The notes beneath the pieces were generated by a model. It worked only from the letters and a program-made list of their open reading frames with translations. It ran no database searches and was not told the DNA's origin. This document shows positions 8,907 to 17,535 of a DNA stretch of 64,000 nt, piece by piece. Source of the DNA: JBBQWZ01 sp038210135 (lineage in GTDB: Bacteria > Acidobacteriota > Terriglobia > Bryobacterales > Bryobacteraceae); the NCBI GenBank assembly GCA_038210135.1, contig JBBQWZ010000022.1:1-64000 (forward strand), given 5' to 3'. A program made the translations under genes and the position numbers. Position 1 is the stretch's first letter. Every line of letters starts with the position of its first letter.

Positions 8907-9070
8907 TCATGAGACTCGGCCGTGCATCTCATCGGCTCGGAGCATCCATTCGGCGTCGTCCGCCAGCGAACACCTGATCTGGCTGCCCAAAGTATGGCTA
9001 AGCGCTTCGATACCGCGGGCAGGGAAACGCCCGCGCTGAGCAATTGGGAACCGTGGCTGTGGCGAAGCGG
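8907..9070 (-). pseudogene. Tyrosine recombinase C-terminal fragment
   Basis: The minus strand reads LRHSHGSQLLSAGVSLPAV then SKRL, the RHxxH box and following helix of phage-type tyrosine recombinases. A single missing base after KRL shifts the frame; the +1 frame continues SHTLGSQIRC and LADDAEWMLRADEM to a TGA at 8907. The N-terminal part is missing: at about 9071 the sequence switches to the end of an IS3-type element. The remnant ends 20 bp before the radical SAM start. Confidence 0.65.
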
Positions 9071-9073
9071 TGC

Positions 9074-9221
9074 GTGTCAACAAGAATGAGACACCGGGCG
9101 TGAAAGTTTAAGGAGTATTTTCCTTGGGAGGCGGCCGGTTAATCCAGACCTGCGAGGGGAGTTGTGGCGGCTTGGGTGGTTTCCGGACGAAGCGTTCTGG
9201 ATGAGCCGCGTAGGCGGCGTC
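9074..9221 (-). mobile_element. IS3-type element 3' end (second OrfB tail)
   Basis: Codons from 9221 down to TAA at 9108 read DAAYAAHPERFVRKPPKPPQ and continue to the stop, the same C-terminus as the IS3 remnant at 5651-5971, with close nucleotide identity over about 67 bp. Beyond the stop, the segment 9093-9074 reads TGTCTC...GTTGACAC on the minus strand and may be the terminal inverted repeat of the element. Only this end survives. It interrupts the tyrosine recombinase on one side and a PLD gene on the other. Confidence 0.65.
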
Positions 9222-9224
9222 GCT

Positions 9225-9454
9225 AATCGAACTCGTTTTTCACGGATTAGACCTTCAATGAACCGGACCATCCTACTGGCCAGCATCGGGGATTGAACCA
9301 GAACACCCGCTTCGAGATTTCGGTTCTGCGAAGCCTCGGTAAAGTTCGCCGATGATACGAACAGCTGTCGCTCATCGGCCACGACGCACTTTGCGTGCGC
9401 TACAGCTCTCAGTTCTCTCCGCAGCTGAAGCGAATGAGGGTCGTACCAGATCTC
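9225..9454 (-). pseudogene. PLD-like phosphodiesterase, C-terminal HKD fragment
   Basis: The frame EIWYDPHSLQ...RAVAHAKCVVADERQLFV contains a complete HKD motif (H-A-K-C-V-V-A-D) followed by SSANFTEASQNRNLEAGVL, typical of the second half of PLD-superfamily proteins. The first HKD motif and the start are missing, and the C-terminus is replaced at about 9225 by the IS3 tail. A lipoprotein-type N-terminus lies just upstream in a different frame. It is a remnant and not a working enzyme. Confidence 0.7.
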
Positions 9455-9469
9455 CGGTAACGGCTTGGG

Positions 9470-9571
9470 CTAGAGCAGGTCCTTGACCTTGTTGAGCCCG
9501 AAGCCGCCGCTGTCGCACCCTACGGCGGAGAGCAAAAGAAGAGCGGCGAAAGCCTGTGCTAGGCGTGTCAT
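9470..9571 (-). pseudogene. Truncated lipoprotein N-terminus
   Basis: A short frame starts MTRLAQAFAALLLLSAVGC, a textbook lipoprotein signal peptide with lipobox SAVGC, and stops 14 residues later. It directly precedes the PLD fragment in the same orientation, but no single frame joins the two. It is probably the preserved 5' end of a deleted lipoprotein gene. Confidence 0.5.
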
Positions 9572-9893
9572 CGCCCTTGACTTTACGCGGACCCACGGCG
9601 CGGTGTCAAGTGATTGAAACCCTTAGAGACAACCCTGGAACCTGACAATTACCAGCGGACGAGTTTGGCTTACGAAGCCCGGGGGTAGGGCCCGTCCAGG
9701 CGAGAACGACTCGCCCGGTCCAATCTCACTTTTCCTTGTGATCGTCATGAAGAAGGGGCATCTTGATGGCGCTCATCGATTACCTTCAAGGAAATCATCC
9801 CAAGTAATCCTTGGCACCGTTCCTCAAAGTTTGCGGATCACTCTAGTGCTGCATATTATAGGAACCGTTTCCCCTTTTCACTTTGCAATACCG
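9572..9893. other. Gap with no supported gene
   Basis: I find no convincing coding sequence. A short hairpin (GGCGAG-aacga-CTCGCC) occurs near 9700 without a T-run. Confidence 0.45.
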
Positions 9894-10670
9894 TCAATTG
9901 GACGGGCAGGCGAGTGTTTTCAAGAGAAATCCAGGCGCACCATCAGTGACGAAGCTACCGGTGAGAATGCGCACTGCGCTGCAGCCGTTAGCGAGACGAA
10001 ACTGCTTATCCTGTGAGCCGGATATTTGAATCGAATGAATCCGGTAGCGGGGATTTGCCGGCGTGTGAAAACTTGTTGAAAAAGGCCCGTCGCGCTCGAA
10101 CTGGACGTTCTTGATCCCGATCGCCCAAGCCTGCTCGCCAGCGAGACCCTCGTCCCCGCCGGAGTGACCGCCGAAGGCCTCGTGCGCCTGAACGTATCTC
10201 ATCCGAATGCTGACTTCCATCGGCCCGTGAAAGGGAATCGACGAAGACCAAGTCGCGCCATTCCTTCTTTCGAGCCGTACCGTGATCACGTCACAGTCGG
10301 CGAGTTGAAGCCGGGTCAGGTGGTCGGGCTGTGAGTCTCGCATGTTCAGGATTTCGATCGCATGTTGCGGATATATCGATTTCGTTGTCCCGTTGGTACA
10401 GAAGCGGGTGGATTGTGCCGTACTGGCGTGCGTGTGAGAAAGGAAACCGCGAAAACGCTTCACACCATATTTCCTGGAGTCCTTCGCGGTCAGGTTCAGG
10501 AAGTGCGCATCGGTGAAGTCGAGTTTGACGGAACCGTCGGTCAGGATGATCGGTCCATCATGCAACCCTTGAGAATCGATCGTGCCGCCGTTGCTCGCTT
10601 TCGGAAACGGCTGTGCGACGCTCATGCCACAAAACAGGATCGCTAGTTGGACATAGTGGATATGTTTCAT
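9894..10670 (-). CDS. Secreted hypothetical protein downstream of TPR kinase
   Basis: The 258-residue product has a signal peptide (IHYVQLAILFCGMSVAQP) and no domain I recognise; it is rich in beta-type sequence. ATG at 10670 is preceded by a strong Shine-Dalgarno AAGGAG that overlaps the TAA of the kinase gene 9 bp upstream, so the two are almost certainly cotranscribed and coupled. It could be an extracytoplasmic partner or target of the sigma/kinase system, but that rests on gene order only. Confidence 0.7.
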   Translation of the reverse strand: MKHIHYVQLAILFCGMSVAQPFPKASNGGTIDSQGLHDGPIILTDGSVKLDFTDAHFLNLTAKDSRKYGVKRFRGFLSHTHASTAQSTRFCTNGTTKSIYPQHAIEILNMRDSQPDHLTRLQLADCDVITVRLERRNGATWSSSIPFHGPMEVSIRMRYVQAHEAFGGHSGGDEGLAGEQAWAIGIKNVQFERDGPFSTSFHTPANPRYRIHSIQISGSQDKQFRLANGCSAVRILTGSFVTDGAPGFLLKTLACPSN

Positions 10671-10679
10671 TTTCGCTCC

Positions 10680-13600
10680 TTACTTTCTCTGCCCGAGCAT
10701 CCGAACGTCGGGCCGACTCTCGTATCCAGAAAGGGCTTCGGATCCCCATTGACGCCGAAGAAGCGCCGCGGACTTCCCGGTCTGATCGCGATCATTAGCA
10801 ATCCATGCAGCTCGGTAACTTGCTTCTTCCATTCCGAATTTCTTTCCTTCTTGCAAGGCGTCGCGGGCGAGGGCGGCGGCGCCTGTTTCGTCGCCCGAAG
10901 CGTTCCTGGCAAGAGCGGTAAGAATCTTGGCGGCGACCATAGGTCCCACGCTCGACAAACTCTTCAGCTTGTCCAGGACTTGTTCATACTGACGCAGCCC
11001 CTCGACCTTCCGGCCGCTAAAGCTCATCGCGAGGCCGCGCATTAGTTGCGCATCGAGCGCACGATAGGCGCTGCCGCCGGCGGGCTCCTTCAAGACCTGA
11101 TTCGCGTAACGCTGGGCGGCGTTACAGTCTCGGCGAATCAAAGCGTCCGCAGCGCGGATTGCGTAGACGCGTACCGCGACAGGATGCCCACCTTCGCCTA
11201 GTGCGGCGACGCCCTTGTCGACTTCCGCCAGCAATCTCGCCGCTTCCGCGTTGCGTCCGAGTCGAGACAGCAGGTCCGCCCGATTGGCATTGGCGTAGAG
11301 TTCCTGATGCTTTCGGCCCAACGACGCGTAGGTCTCGCCGGTCTGCTGGTACAACGCGAGAGCCGCCGGGAAATCGCCTTCGAGCGTCAGAATCTCCGCA
11401 AGGCGCTCCTTCGCGACTGCTGCCTGCGCTACGTCTTTGCCGGCCGTGGCAATGGATTCCAACTCATTCGCCGAGTCGCGGGCGCTCTTGAATTGTCCGG
11501 CCGCGATTCGCGCGTCCGTCAATAGTGTCAGCCCTGTGCCGAGTCCGTCGCGGTATCCGGCCTGACGATAAAACGGTAAGGCTCCCTCGACCAAACGGAC
11601 CGCTTCGGTCGCGTCGCCGGACCGCAGGCGGCTGCTGGCGAGGTTCATCGAAGCTCTGTTTTCGCTGGCCACGTTCCTGTTGCGCTTCGCCATCTCGATT
11701 GCCTGGCGGTAGAGCGCCTCTGCCTCTTTCAACCTGTATTGCGTAAGGTAGGCGTTGGCGAGGTCAATTAATCCTTGGACCGACAGCGTATCGAAGCCAT
11801 CGCGCCGCGCGGCCACGACAGCGGCAGCGGATTCCTCGACAGCGCGCTGGGCATCGCCGCCCAGCAAAAGAACTGTCGCGAGGTCGAATCGCGCGCGGAC
11901 CTGCTGGGCGACATTGCCCGTGGTCTTCGCGAGGTCGAGCGCCTGCGTCGCTCCCGCTTTTGCTTCCGCGAGATTGCGCGCGTTCCGGAACGTTCGGCCC
12001 TTCTGCAGCACGGTTTCGGCGACGCCTTCAAAATCTCCCGTCAGGCGATAGTTGGATTCCGCCTCGGTAAACAGGCCGCCTGCTTTCGGAAGGTTGGATT
12101 GCCTGCCCGCAAGGATCGCGAGCCGAAGCTTACCCGCGGCATTCTGCGGATCGAGCGCCAGAGCCTTGCCAAAACTCTCCACTGCGTTCGCGGTTAAATT
12201 GGCACGTTCGTAAGCGCGTCCGAGGTCGAGTAACGCTCCCGTTCGGCGGTCCGCGGGCTCGGCGTCGGCTATCTTCTTATACACACCGGCGGCGCGCGGG
12301 AATTCCCTAAGGGCCGTCGCTTGCGCGGCGTCGATGGCGAGGGCGTCGTTCGCGGCGAGACGCGAGCGATCGGGCGCGGCCTCGGCGGCCTTGATCAGTT
12401 CGTCCTTGGCGCGATCGAGCATGTCGAGTTCGGCGTAGGCTTCGGCGAGATGCGCGTGTGCCAGGGCGTGGCGGGGGGTGGACGCGGTTACGCGTTCGAG
12501 CAACTCGCTGGCTCGCCAGGAGGCTCCGGCGTGCATGGCTTCGCGGGCTTGTCGATACCAGCGCGCCGTTTCCCCTTGGAGTTCAGGGTTGGCCGGCCTG
12601 GACCAAAACCAGAACGCAAACACAGCGATTGCGATTGCGAGAGCGCCGATTCCAAGAGCGGCGCGGCGGCTCGCGCGGGGCTTCAAGCGATAGGCGATTC
12701 CGGACCAGGGGGATTCGATCGCGGCGAGGACGCTTTGGCCGTCACGAAAGCGGTCGGCGGGCTGGATGGAGAGGCAGCGCAGGATCGCAGCTTGCCACTT
12801 GATGTCGAGGTCCGGCACGAACTCGGTGAGCGGACGCGGGGCTTCGCGGACCTTCTTCGCGGCCAAGGCGAGCGGCGAGCTTTCGGCGTAAGGCCGATGG
12901 CCCGTGAGCATCTCGTAGAGGACCACGCCGAACGCATACACGTCGGCGGGCGGCCCAGCGGGCTTGCCTTCGATCTGCTCGGGAGCCATGTAGGCGGGGG
13001 TGCCGATCGCTCCCCCGCCGGTTTCTAGCAATGACGAGCCCTCCGATTCGACGGCGAGTCCGCGGGCGAGTCCGAAGTCGGTCACGACCGCGCGATCCGA
13101 GCCGTCGTCCGCCCGGACCAGCATGACGTTCGCGGTTTTGAAATCGCGGTGGACCACTCCGGCGGCGTGCGCGGCGTCGAGCGCGGAGGCAAGCTGGCGG
13201 ACAATCGGCGAAGCGCGTTGCGTGTCGAACGGGCCGTCCCTCGCAAGCCGCACGGAGAGCGTTTCGCCGTCGAGCAGTTCCATCGTAAGAAACACGACCC
13301 GCGGCAGGCCACGCTCGTCGCGCGTCCCGACGTCGAACAGCCTGCAGACATTCGGGTGAGTGACTTTCCGCGCCAACAGGATTTCTCGGCGGAAGCGTTC
13401 GAGAACCTCTTGGTTGCCTGCGAAATCGGAGCGAACGGTTTTCAGCGCGACCCGCGTCTTCAGGGTGAGATCGTCCGCTTCATAGACCTCGCCCATTCCG
13501 CCCTGACCGAGAAAGCGCACCACGCGGAATCGGTAGTTTATAGTATCGCCGGCGCGAAACGCCCGTCCATCGAGCACGGAGGAAACCGAAAATGCGGGTT

Positions 13601-13779
13601 CCAATTCGCGATCGAGGAATGCGTTCGAGGAATTGCGAGCGCAACAGCGCTTCCACTTCGGCGCGCAATTCGGCGTCACCCTCGGTCTCTTGCATTAGGA
13701 ACGCGCCGCGCGCGGAAGGCTCCACCTCAGTGACGGCGCCGAAAATTTGCTTAATACGCGCCCAGCGTTCCGGAGTCAT
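10680..13779 (-). CDS. Serine/threonine protein kinase with TPR domain, frameshifted near the N-terminus
   Basis: The kinase domain carries FLGQGGMGEVYEA (P-loop), HRDFKTANVML (catalytic loop), DFGLARG and GTPAYMAPEQ. One TM helix (ALGIGALAIAIAVFAFWFW) separates it from about 600 residues of TPR-type helical repeats. ATG at 13779 overlaps the sigma-factor stop as ATGA, and its frame encodes the usual N-terminus (MTPERWARIKQIFGAV, EAEVEALLRS-like). That frame then shifts out at an imperfect 13-bp tandem repeat (13608-13633). Removing one copy restores a continuous LLRSQFLDRELEPAF junction. As written, translation from 13779 ends at 13480, while the kinase frame alone opens at 13679. TIGR02999-sigma/kinase pairs are typical of Solibacter-type genomes. 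Confidence 0.85.
13608..13633 (-). repeat. Imperfect 13-bp tandem duplication causing a frameshift
   Basis: GCGATCGAGGAAT (13608-13620) is followed directly by GCGTTCGAGGAAT (13621-13633), differing at one base. Because 13 is not a multiple of three, the second copy shifts the kinase reading frame. The single mismatch suggests the duplication is not a fresh assembly artefact, though this is not proof. Confidence 0.8.
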
Positions 13780-14372
13780 GACGAGCTAAGTTGAGTTTCG
13801 AGCCACGCGCGCGCCATCGCCCAATCGCGCTTCACGGTTTTTTCGGAAATCTTCAGCGTTTCGGCGACCGCGTCCACTTTCATTCCGCCGAAGAAGCGCA
13901 TTTCGACGATGAGCGCCTGACGCTGGTCCAAGGCGGCGAGGCGAGTGAGCGCGGCATCCAGATCGAGAAAGCGGACCGGGTCCTCGTCGACGAGCGCGAA
14001 GGCTTCGTCGAACTCGACTCGCTGTCCGCCGCTGACGCGTTTCGCGGCTTGGCGCGTGCGAGCGTGATCGATCAAAATTCGACGCATCGTTTGCGCGGCG
14101 GTGACAAAAAAATGGGCGCGGCTTTCGAACGGGATCGGCGAACCGCCGAGCAGACGGACGTAGGCTTCGTTGACCAACGCGGAGGGCTGCAAGGTGTGGT
14201 CCGGCCGCTCGCGCCGCATGTAGGTGGAGGCCAGGCGGCGAAGTTCGGCGTAAACCAGTTCCATCAACCGCGGTTCCGCGGCGCGATCGCCTCCAGCGAC
14301 CCGTTGTAAAAGCTGGGTGATTTCGGAGGGTTTTTCTTGTTCGGATTGCAGGGTTTCGAAAGTATATAACAA
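13776..14372 (-). CDS. ECF-type RNA polymerase sigma factor (TIGR02999 class)
   Basis: The 198-residue protein has sigma region 2 (LVYAELRRLASTYMRRER, LQPSALVNEAYVRLL, FFVTAAQTMRRILIDHAR) and region 4 (LDQRQALIVEMRFFGGM and the HTH VAETLKISEKTVKRDW). It lacks region 3, as expected for ECF factors. It would direct RNA polymerase to a small regulon. The first available start is TTG at 14372 and no ATG lies before region 2, so the exact start is uncertain. Its TGA overlaps the kinase ATG by ATGA, implying translational coupling and probably kinase control of the sigma factor. Confidence 0.9.
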   Translation of the reverse strand: MLYTFETLQSEQEKPSEITQLLQRVAGGDRAAEPRLMELVYAELRRLASTYMRRERPDHTLQPSALVNEAYVRLLGGSPIPFESRAHFFVTAAQTMRRILIDHARTRQAAKRVSGGQRVEFDEAFALVDEDPVRFLDLDAALTRLAALDQRQALIVEMRFFGGMKVDAVAETLKISEKTVKRDWAMARAWLETQLSSS

Positions 14373-14442
14373 AAATCGCGGCGTAGCCCGAGGGCCGCGC
14401 CGCGTGAGGTTTACTTCGGAGGGATGAATGAAAACGAAAGGA

Positions 14443-15108
14443 TTAGCGGGCCACCTCGCTTGACTTGAGCCGCCGCCGCAGTCGACCGACTCCGATCAGT
14501 CCAAGGCCCAACGCGCCCATCAGCACCGTGCCCGGTTCTGGTGTCGCAGTGACACCGGCCTGTTGGTTGATGAGCCAGCCTCCGGAACAGTTGGCGCAGG
14601 TGTCCAGCGAGAACGTAAAGGTGACCGTGGCGCCCGGCGCGATGTTCAAGCCGGTCCATTTAAAGTCGATCAAGCTCTGCGAACTGAGCGTGCCGCCAGC
14701 CGACGAAGTCGGGGACTGGTCGTAGTCCATGGTCAGCGGATTGAAGCCCGGGCATGCGACGAAGCCATTGCCGCACCCGACGCCGATCTGGAAATCGGTC
14801 CAGATCTGGCCGGAGTTGTTGGTTACCCTTTTGGTCACGAAATACTCGGTCGAGGCGGCGGGCTGCTGATTGAGCGCGAAGCTCTCAGAGAACGTAAGGC
14901 CGTTCCAATTCTCGAAAATACTCAACGAATTCGGCGATTGCCCCAGGACGTTGTCGTTCCCAGGCGAAGGCGTGCTCACCGTTGCGGACGAAGTTCCGCC
15001 GGTTCCGGCGAACGGCGCGGTGATCGTCGAGGCGTTGGCGTCGGGCACAAAAGCCACCGACATGGTCAGCAGCGCGAGCGCCGCGGTCATTACGTTCTGA
15101 TACTTCAT
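14443..15108 (-). CDS. PEP-CTERM sorting domain protein
   Basis: The 221-residue product has a signal peptide (MTAALALLTMSVAFVPDANA), a beta-rich body, and the C-terminal sorting signal TPEPGTVLMGALGLGLIGVG followed by a basic RLRRRL tail. Such proteins are processed by an exosortase and are linked to exopolysaccharide or surface display. ATG at 15108 is preceded by GAGAGAGGAG, a good ribosome site; an upstream ATG at 15153 lacks one. It lies 70 bp upstream of the sigma gene on the same strand. No exosortase gene is in the window. Confidence 0.88.
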   Translation of the reverse strand: MKYQNVMTAALALLTMSVAFVPDANASTITAPFAGTGGTSSATVSTPSPGNDNVLGQSPNSLSIFENWNGLTFSESFALNQQPAASTEYFVTKRVTNNSGQIWTDFQIGVGCGNGFVACPGFNPLTMDYDQSPTSSAGGTLSSQSLIDFKWTGLNIAPGATVTFTFSLDTCANCSGGWLINQQAGVTATPEPGTVLMGALGLGLIGVGRLRRRLKSSEVAR

Positions 15109-15746
15109 GGAAGCTCCTCTCTCTCCTTGGCGAAGGCCCCTCGGGGTCTTCACACGGTAGTGCGGAGATCGGTTAAAGAGGGGTCATTTTTCCTTCGCGT
15201 GAGATCGAGGAACTATGAAATGAGATGAGGGATTGGTCGATAAACGAAAAACGGCGCGCTGCGCCGCGAGGTATCGAGGGCTTCTTTCAGGGATTCCTTA
15301 GTTTCCGGATTTGGATGCGGGGTTGGTCGCCGCCGCTTTCGGAACCGAAGAGAACATCGGCTGTGCACTGCGGACGAGTGGAAGCACAGTATGACTAGCG
15401 GCCCGATCCCCTAGGTTCTGACATAGCCCTGCTCGCAACTTCCCTATACGCAAGGGAAACTTCACTGAAAGCAGCCGGGAAATAAGGGCAGAAGAAACCA
15501 TCGGCCGTGACAGGATTGAAGGGAGGGTCGGTTTCGTTGCTCACTTGCGGTACCCCCAAGTCCTTTGTCGGTCCGGTCAAGTTCACACCTCCGGCACCGG
15601 CTTCGCGTTTTTGGGCTTCACGAGCCCCTTTGGCAGTCACTATCCAGCAGGCCAACTGCGGCTCGATGGGCACATGCGCATGGTAACGGGCAATGCGGAC
15701 GGTTCCGCCCCCGAGCTACCAGATTGTCCTCAAGAGTGTGAGGAAT
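15109..15746. other. Gap with no supported gene
   Basis: About 640 bp upstream of the PEP-CTERM gene and downstream of the tRNA. Open frames exist on both strands but show no recognisable domain or ribosome site. A CCTCA-x6-TGAGG hairpin just beyond the tRNA 3' end could stop its transcription, but it has no T-run. Confidence 0.4.
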
Positions 15747-15821
15747 TGGTAGCGCTAACGGGAATCGAACCCGTATTTAAGCCTTGAGAGGGCTCTGTCC
15801 TAACCGTTAGACGATAGCGCC
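15747..15821 (-). tRNA. tRNA-Glu (anticodon CTC)
   Basis: The minus strand folds as a complete cloverleaf. The acceptor GGCGCTA pairs with TAGCGCT (one G-U pair), the D-arm is GTCT/GGAC, and the anticodon stem GAGCC/GGCTT holds loop CTCTCAA with anticodon CTC. The T-arm is CGGG-TTCGAAT-CCCG. The discriminator A and a genomically encoded CCA complete the 3' end. Confidence 0.93.
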
Positions 15822-16186
15822 GCGACTCTTCCGATTATACGGAAATGCGCCTTGCGGCACAATCTGTTGATGGAAGCCTGTGTTTGGGGTGTATTGCTGC
15901 CCGACCCTCATCCTTTTGCTGGGAGGGCGAGTACGCCTTGCTCACGCACCCCGGTCCGTAGGTCCAATAGCATCCCTGCCGAATCCCGCAACGTCTGGAT
16001 CGCCAATGCGTCCAACCCGATGGTGGACATTCAGTTGATAATATCGGGAAGTAACCAAATCGGCCCGGCTAGCGCTATTACTACGGCGGTCCCTTTCTGG
16101 CAGCGGCGGTCGAAATCAGCCGGGACTCCACCGTCCAATATTTTGACTGGTGCAGGCTGCGTTCAAAACCAAGTGAGCAAGGGAAA
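15822..16186. other. Gap with no supported gene; upstream region of the radical SAM operon
   Basis: An open frame (15852-16190) overlaps the radical SAM start, but its protein looks random and has no ribosome site. This region probably holds the operon promoter; no motif stands out. Confidence 0.4.
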
Positions 16187-17503
16187 ATGACAAAAGATTC
16201 TTGCGCGGACGAAGAAACTAGAGCTGGTAATTACTTTGTCTCAAATTATCCGCCCTACTCGTTCTGGACCACGGATCATGTCGCGGACGCGCACGCGGCG
16301 CTGAACCGCCCTCCCTCGAATGACGCGCCGCTCGGCATCTATATTCACATTCCCTTCTGCCGCAAGCGCTGCCACTTTTGTTACTTCAAGGTCTACACGG
16401 ATAAGAACGCGTCGGAAGTGGAAGGCTACCTCGAATCGGCTGTCGAGGAACTGAAGCTCTACGCGAGCAAGCCGTTTATCGGCGGACGCAAGCCGTCGTT
16501 CCTCTACTTCGGCGGCGGAACCCCATCCTATATATCGTCCTCCCAGCTCACCCGCCTCGTGGACGCTATGAAGGCTGCCCTGCCCTGGGACGAAGCGCAG
16601 GAGATCGCGTTCGAGTGCGAGCCGGGAACGCTGACCGAGGGCAAGCTCCAGGTGATCAAGGACCTGGGCGTCACGCGCCTGAGCCTGGGCATCGAGAATT
16701 TCAACGACGAGATTTTGAAAGCCAACGGTCGCGCGCATGCCTCGAAAGAAATCGGCCGCGCCTACGATTTCGCCCGCAAAATCGGCTTTCCGCAGATCAA
16801 CATCGACCTGATTGCCGGCATGGTCGGCGAGACCCAGGAGAATTGGGAAGACTGCGTCAGGAAGACCATCGACATGGCTCCGGATAGCGTCACGATCTAT
16901 CAAATGGAAGTCCCGTACAACACGACCATCTTCAAGGAGATGAAAGTGTACGGAGATTCAGTGGCGCCGGTGGCAACCTGGAAGACCAAACGCGAGTGGG
17001 TTCAGCACGGCTTCTCGGAGCTCGAAAAGGCCGGCTACACGGTCGGCAGCGCGTACACCGCGGTGAAGAATCCGAAGACGAAGTTTCTGTATCGCGACCT
17101 GCTGTGGGCCGGAGCCGATATGGTCGGCCTCGGCGTTTCGTCGTTCTCGCACGTCCAGGGAACGCACTTCCAGAATGAGCACGAGTGGGACGCGTACCGC
17201 GCGAAGATCGCGAAGGGCGAGTTGCCCATCTTCCGCGCACTGACTCCGTCGAGCGAAGATCGCATGATTCGCGAGTTCGTGCTGCAGATGAAGCTAGGCC
17301 GAATTCAGAATGCGTATTTCCAGGATAAATTCGGGGTGGACGTGCAGGAACGGTTTGCTCCGGCGGTCGGCAAACTGCAGGAGCAGGGTTTCCTAACCGT
17401 GGTTCCCGACGGGTTGCGCCTGAATCGCGAAGGATTGTTGCAAGTGGACCGGCTGCTGCCGGAGTTTTTCAAACCCGAGCATCGCGTCGAGCGGCGCGTT
17501 TGA
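16187..17503 (+). CDS. HemW/HemN-like radical SAM enzyme
   Basis: The 438-residue protein has the HemN-family radical SAM motif IPFCRKRCHFC (Cys58, Cys62, Cys65), then YFGGGTPSYI, LGIENFND and the long HemN-like C-terminal region (GLGVSSFSHVQGTHFQN, MIREFVLQMKLG). HemN homologues decarboxylate coproporphyrinogen III; HemW-type relatives are haem chaperones, and others serve in secondary metabolism. It lacks an obvious HemN N-terminal extension. The next gene starts 32 bp later, and a halogenase-like flavoprotein and a PaaK-like ligase share the operon, so a biosynthetic role is more likely than haem synthesis; that is inference. AAGGG before ATG 16187 supports the start. Confidence 0.85.
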   Translation: MTKDSCADEETRAGNYFVSNYPPYSFWTTDHVADAHAALNRPPSNDAPLGIYIHIPFCRKRCHFCYFKVYTDKNASEVEGYLESAVEELKLYASKPFIGGRKPSFLYFGGGTPSYISSSQLTRLVDAMKAALPWDEAQEIAFECEPGTLTEGKLQVIKDLGVTRLSLGIENFNDEILKANGRAHASKEIGRAYDFARKIGFPQINIDLIAGMVGETQENWEDCVRKTIDMAPDSVTIYQMEVPYNTTIFKEMKVYGDSVAPVATWKTKREWVQHGFSELEKAGYTVGSAYTAVKNPKTKFLYRDLLWAGADMVGLGVSSFSHVQGTHFQNEHEWDAYRAKIAKGELPIFRALTPSSEDRMIREFVLQMKLGRIQNAYFQDKFGVDVQERFAPAVGKLQEQGFLTVVPDGLRLNREGLLQVDRLLPEFFKPEHRVERRV

Positions 17504-17535
17504 CCGGGCCTCGAAAATCAGGAGAATAGACGAAC

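Noticed and set aside
15545..15787. A plus-strand open frame ending in LTGIEPVF
   Set aside because: Its end lies on the antisense strand of the tRNA-Glu gene, which creates that well-known false motif; the rest has no support.
15852..16190. A 112-codon frame whose stop overlaps the radical SAM ATG
   Set aside because: The protein looks random, has no ribosome site and no domain; the ATGA overlap is probably chance.
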